Of a DNA stretch of 64,000 bases, positions 60,742 to 64,000 are shown piece by piece (within the stretch, counting starts at the first letter, position 1; the number at the start of each line of letters is the position of its first letter). A program made the translations under genes and the position numbers. The notes below the pieces were generated by a model. That model was not told the DNA's origin and did no database searches. It was given only the letters and a program-made list of their open reading frames with translations. Source of the stretch: Metabacillus litoralis (GTDB lineage: Bacteria; Bacillota; Bacilli; Bacillales; Bacillaceae); assembly GCF_020524045.1 (NCBI RefSeq), contig NZ_JAIVKL010000002.1:124001-188000 (forward strand), given 5' to 3'.

Positions 60742-62076
60742 TTATAGGTGATTTTTAACAAAATCTGTTGTTGTATCACCATCAATAAATACTTGATGAG
60801 TTACAATTTTTTGTAACATTGGAATATTTGTTTTTATTCCCTCTATTTGATAATTATTTAATGCTGTCTGAATTTTTTCAATGGCATCTTGCCGATTAAC
60901 TCCTTTAACAATAAGCTTCGCTATCATTGGATCATAAAAAGGAGTAACAGTTGAGTTAGCATGAACACCAATTTCATGCCTTACACCTTCATCATGTGGT
61001 AATGATAGCTTTGAAATTGTCCCTGGAGATGGATAATAGGTTTTTGGATCCTCAGCATAGATTCTTGCTTCAATCGCATGACCTTCTCGTTTAACCTGCT
61101 TTTGTGTAAAAGGTAAAGAGTGTCCTTGTGATATCTTTATTTGTTGTTCAACAATATCGATTCCTGTAATTTCTTCTGTCACTGGGTGCTCTACTTGTAT
61201 TCTTGTGTTCATTTCAAGAAAATAGAAATTTTTGTTTTGATCAACTAAAAACTCTATGGTCCCTGCATTGGTATAACCGATATTCTTGGCTGCAAGAACC
61301 GCAACTTCTCCCATACGTGATCTTGTTTGTTCATCTAAAAAGGATGAAGGTGCTTCTTCAACTACTTTCTGATGACGTCTTTGAATAGAGCACTCCCTTT
61401 CCCATAAGAACACAATATTACCTTCATAATCGGCAAGCAATTGAACTTCTATATGACGTGGATTTTCAATATATTTTTCGAGATACATCACACCGTTGCC
61501 AAAAAAACTATTTGCACGTTTTTGATTACTTTCATATGCTTGATGAATTTCTTTGCTTGATCTTACAAGCTGCATGCCAATCCCACCACCCCCCGCTGAT
61601 GCTTTTAACATGATAGGATAACCAATTTTCTCCGCTTCGTTAACTGCCTCTTCAACAGATCCCAATGGATGTGAAATTCCAGGAACAACAGGCACACCTG
61701 CTTTTTGCATAATGCTTCTAGCCTTAATTTTATTTCCCATGCTAACTATTACTTCTGGTGAAGGACCAATAAATACAAAGCCCATTTCTTCACATCTTCT
61801 TGCAAATTCACCGTTCTCTGAAAGTAATCCATAGCCAGGATGGATCGCATCGACATGACATATTTGTGCGATCTCAAGGATTTTATCCATATTTAAATAA
61901 CTCTCAAATACACGGGGCCCACCTACTAAATAGGCTTCATCAGCAACCTTAACATGTAGTGATTCCTTATCAGCTTCTGAATAGATAGCAATCGTTGATA
62001 TTCCCAAATTTTCACATGTTCTCATGATTCTAACAGCTATTTCTCCACGATTGGCAATAAGAATTTTTTCAAACAA
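60742..62076 (-). CDS. yngH: Acyl-CoA carboxylase, biotin carboxylase subunit (YngH-like)
   Basis: ATP-dependent carboxylation of biotin; with the carboxyltransferase encoded two genes upstream it likely forms a methylcrotonyl-CoA-type carboxylase. The 444-residue product has KILIANRGEIAVRIMRTCENLGI, the ATP-grasp Gly loop KASAGGGGIGMQLV, the catalytic ECSIQRRHQKVVEEAPS and MNTRIQVEHPVTEEITGIDIVEQQI, and HAIEARIYAEDP. No biotinyl (AMKM) domain is present, so a separate carrier protein is required, and none is seen within the window. Start is TTG at 62074-62076, nine bases after GGAGGTG. Confidence 0.94.
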   Translation of the reverse strand: MFEKILIANRGEIAVRIMRTCENLGISTIAIYSEADKESLHVKVADEAYLVGGPRVFESYLNMDKILEIAQICHVDAIHPGYGLLSENGEFARRCEEMGFVFIGPSPEVIVSMGNKIKARSIMQKAGVPVVPGISHPLGSVEEAVNEAEKIGYPIMLKASAGGGGIGMQLVRSSKEIHQAYESNQKRANSFFGNGVMYLEKYIENPRHIEVQLLADYEGNIVFLWERECSIQRRHQKVVEEAPSSFLDEQTRSRMGEVAVLAAKNIGYTNAGTIEFLVDQNKNFYFLEMNTRIQVEHPVTEEITGIDIVEQQIKISQGHSLPFTQKQVKREGHAIEARIYAEDPKTYYPSPGTISKLSLPHDEGVRHEIGVHANSTVTPFYDPMIAKLIVKGVNRQDAIEKIQTALNNYQIEGIKTNIPMLQKIVTHQVFIDGDTTTDFVKNHL

Positions 62077-62104
62077 GAAACAACACCTCCATTCTAATTT
62101 AAAT

Positions 62105-63244
62105 TTAGCAACCTATCTGTCTTGCAATAACCATTCTTTGCACTTCAGACGTTCCTTCACCAATTTCCAAAAGCTTTGCATCCCTAAAAAACCGTTCTAC
62201 TTGATATTCCTTCATATATCCATATCCACCATGAATTTGAATGGCTTGGTCACAAACCCTCATACACATCTCAGAAGAAAATAGTTTCGCAATCGCTGCT
62301 TCTTTTTTAAACTTTTTCCCTTGATCTTTTAACCATGCTGCTTTATAAACCATTGTTCTTGCCAGTTCAATATTCATTGTCATGTCAGCTAGTTTAAATT
62401 GAATGGCTTGAAACTTTGATAAGCTTTGACCAAATTGTTTCCTTTCTTTTGCATATTGAAGAGCTTTTTCATATGCACCTTGGGCAATACCAACAGCCAT
62501 AGAAGCTATTCCAATTCTACCGCCATCTAAAGTAGCTAAAAATTGCTTATATCCATGTCCTTCTTTACCTAGTAGGTTTTGTCTTGGAACTCTAACATTC
62601 TCTAACACTAGTTCTGTTGTGTTAGAGGCATGAAGACCCATCTTTTGATAATGATCATAAATTGTAAAGCCTTCAGCATTTGTAGGTACAATAAACGCAC
62701 TTATACCATTTGTTCCTTTAGAACGATCTGTTACAGCTGTAATCGCAAGATATTTAGCATAACTAGCATTCGTAATATAGCATTTAGATCCTGAAATCAC
62801 CCAATGGTCTTCATCTAATATAGCGGTTGTTTCGGTACCACCTGCGTCAGATCCTGCATTAGGTTCTGTTAATCCAAAAGCTCCTAAATATTCGCCATGA
62901 CATAAAGGCTTTAAATACTTCTCTTTTTGCTGCTCTGTACCAAATAAATCTAATGGGGCAGCACCTAAAGAAATATGTGCTGAATACGTTATCCCAGTTG
63001 ACGCGCAAACCTTACTTAATTCTTCAACAACGATCGCAAAGCTAATTGTATCTGCTTCTCCACCGCCATATTTTTCAGAAAATGGTAAACCCATCATTTC
63101 TAAAGCTGCTAATTCATCAAAAATCTCCTTTGGAAAAACTCCTGAAGAATCTCTTTCATCAGCTTGTGGTGCGACTTTTTCCTCTGCAAAATCATGGATA
63201 ACTTTGCGAATCATTTTATGTTCTTTTGTTAGCTCAAAGTCCAT
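62105..63244 (-). CDS. yngJ: Acyl-CoA dehydrogenase (YngJ-like, isovaleryl-CoA-type)
   Basis: FAD-dependent dehydrogenase; in this cluster likely isovaleryl-CoA or a related short branched acyl-CoA is the substrate. The 379-residue product has the family landmarks FGLTEPNAGSDAGGTETTA (near 128), WVISGSKCYITNASYAKYLAI, YAKERKQFGQSLSKFQAIQFKLADM (near 245), and QIHGGYGYMKEYQVERFFRDAKLLEIGEGTSEVQRMVIARQI with the catalytic Glu in EGTSE (near 363). It lies between the carboxyltransferase gene and the biotin carboxylase gene with 28 and 47 bp gaps, so it belongs to one operon. Confidence 0.94.
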   Translation of the reverse strand: MDFELTKEHKMIRKVIHDFAEEKVAPQADERDSSGVFPKEIFDELAALEMMGLPFSEKYGGGEADTISFAIVVEELSKVCASTGITYSAHISLGAAPLDLFGTEQQKEKYLKPLCHGEYLGAFGLTEPNAGSDAGGTETTAILDEDHWVISGSKCYITNASYAKYLAITAVTDRSKGTNGISAFIVPTNAEGFTIYDHYQKMGLHASNTTELVLENVRVPRQNLLGKEGHGYKQFLATLDGGRIGIASMAVGIAQGAYEKALQYAKERKQFGQSLSKFQAIQFKLADMTMNIELARTMVYKAAWLKDQGKKFKKEAAIAKLFSSEMCMRVCDQAIQIHGGYGYMKEYQVERFFRDAKLLEIGEGTSEVQRMVIARQIGC

Positions 63245-63291
63245 TGCATATCATCCATCCCTTCAATAATAAGATCAAATTGCCTTTTATC

Positions 63292-64000
63292 TTAAACAGG
63301 ATAAACTGGATGCTTTCTTTCTGAAAAAACAACGTATTTTGACAGATATGCTTCATAACGACTAGTCAATTCTGATCTCAACGAATTAGCAGGGATAATA
63401 CCATCTATGATTAATTCAGAGGCAAGTCGATAAATATCGATATCTTCTCGATATTCCTCTCTCTTTTGTTTAATAAAGTCTTGACGTTCCTCTTCTGGTA
63501 ACTCAGAAATTTTCTTAGCATATACTGCATTCACTGCTGCTTCTGGTCCCATAACTGCAATAGAGGCAGTAGGTAACGCTAAACAGCAATCAGGATCAAA
63601 AGCTGGTCCTGCCATTGCATATAATCCAGCTCCATAAGCTTTTCTAACAATAATCGATATTTTAGGAACCGTTGCTTGAGACATACTTGCAATCATTTTA
63701 GCTCCATGACGAATGATTCCTGCTCTCTCAACCTTTGTGCCAATCATAAATCCTGGTATATCTGCTAAAAACAAAAGCGGAATATGAAAAGCATCACATA
63801 GGTTAATGAATTTTGCAGCTTTATCTGCTGAATCGTGGAAAAGAACCCCTCCTTTTACTTTCGGTTGATTAGCTATTATACCAATTGGTTGACCATTTAG
63901 TCGGCAGAGGCCAGTAATAAGTTCAGGAGCAAACAATTTTTTTATTTCAAAAAAACTATCTTCATCAATGATTCTTTCTATGAAATCATACATATTAAAT
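63292..64000 (-). CDS. yngE: Acyl-CoA carboxylase, carboxyltransferase subunit (YngE-like), partial
   Basis: C-terminal part (about 236 residues) of a propionyl/methylcrotonyl-CoA carboxylase beta subunit, which transfers the carboxyl group from biotin to the acyl-CoA. The frame is open to the window edge, so the start lies outside; an internal Met at 63993 is not the true start. Visible are YDFIERIIDEDSFFEIKKLFAPELITGLCRLNGQPIGIIANQP, FINLCDAFHIPLLFLADIPGFMIGTKVE, RKAYGAGLYAMAGPAFDPDCCLALPTASIAVMGPEAAVNAVY and the terminal RKHPVYPV, all standard. First visible gene of the acyl-CoA cluster. Confidence 0.93.
   Translation of the reverse strand, partial: FNMYDFIERIIDEDSFFEIKKLFAPELITGLCRLNGQPIGIIANQPKVKGGVLFHDSADKAAKFINLCDAFHIPLLFLADIPGFMIGTKVERAGIIRHGAKMIASMSQATVPKISIIVRKAYGAGLYAMAGPAFDPDCCLALPTASIAVMGPEAAVNAVYAKKISELPEEERQDFIKQKREEYREDIDIYRLASELIIDGIIPANSLRSELTSRYEAYLSKYVVFSERKHPVYPV

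Overview
The window comes from a low-GC, endospore-forming member of the Bacillaceae (Bacillus sensu lato). The evidence is an alpha/beta-type small acid-soluble spore protein, a GerPF-type germination protein, SpoVIF, a YjcZ-type protein, two CotF-like proteins and a DUF3231 coat-like protein, a SleB/CwlJ-type hydrolase, a KinB-like kinase, a probable sigma-D promoter on a chemoreceptor gene, and a B. subtilis-like cysJI pair. No rRNA, tRNA, CRISPR array or prophage was seen. Genes are mostly chromosomal housekeeping and accessory loci on the minus strand, separated by repeat-rich AT-rich spacers.

Layout. 1-1.1 kb: serA (cut by the window edge) behind a ZTP (pfl-motif) riboswitch with a terminator. 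1.5-11.9 kb: small membrane or secreted proteins, an HD-GYP protein, an OxlT-like MFS transporter with a long terminator-containing leader, a Dabb protein, a sigma-D-type chemoreceptor gene, a lipoprotein and a cell-wall hydrolase. 12-15.3 kb: KtrD-like K+ channel subunit, a DUF2161 nuclease-like protein, GtrA. 15.6-21.9 kb: GerPF-like protein, cysJI, DUF3231 protein. 22-25.3 kb: an intact IS1182-family element inside a terminator palindrome, a ring-cleaving dioxygenase, nested MITEs, a DUF1540 protein. 25.3-36 kb: XRE-cupin regulator divergent from an EmrE-type exporter, a CitR-like LysR regulator divergent from a methyltransferase, GGDEF protein, hydrolase, acetyltransferases, DUF523, and a coupled FAD oxidase/membrane protein pair. 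36-43.4 kb: aldehyde dehydrogenase, SASP, pterin dehydratase, a chorismate-lyase-like gene plus two PaaK-like ligases, and a split CotF pair. 43.7-50.8 kb: KinB-like kinase, secreted alpha-amylase with two cre sites, and a run of small spore-associated genes. 51-56.3 kb: gluconate operon (6-phosphogluconate dehydrogenase, permease, kinase) divergent from an RpiR regulator. 56.4-64 kb: pepF operon and a leucine/acyl-CoA degradation cluster of the yng type, cut by the right edge.

The most distinctive feature is the intergenic repeat content. Family A is a MITE of about 165 bp with imperfect terminal inverted repeats of about 30 bp; I count twelve copies, one inserted in another A copy and one inserted in a family C element. 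Family C is a second TIR-bearing repeat. Family B is a GC-rich palindromic repeat. Several copies lie directly after stop codons or just upstream of genes and probably supply 3' ends or displace promoters.

Candidates for less-described biology are the regulatory leader at 5.3-5.6 kb, the chorismate-lyase-like/PaaK/PaaK cluster at 39-42.5 kb, the MITE family with datable nesting, and the duplicated terminator target around the IS1182 element. All functional assignments come from reading motifs and remembered family features; no searches were run.
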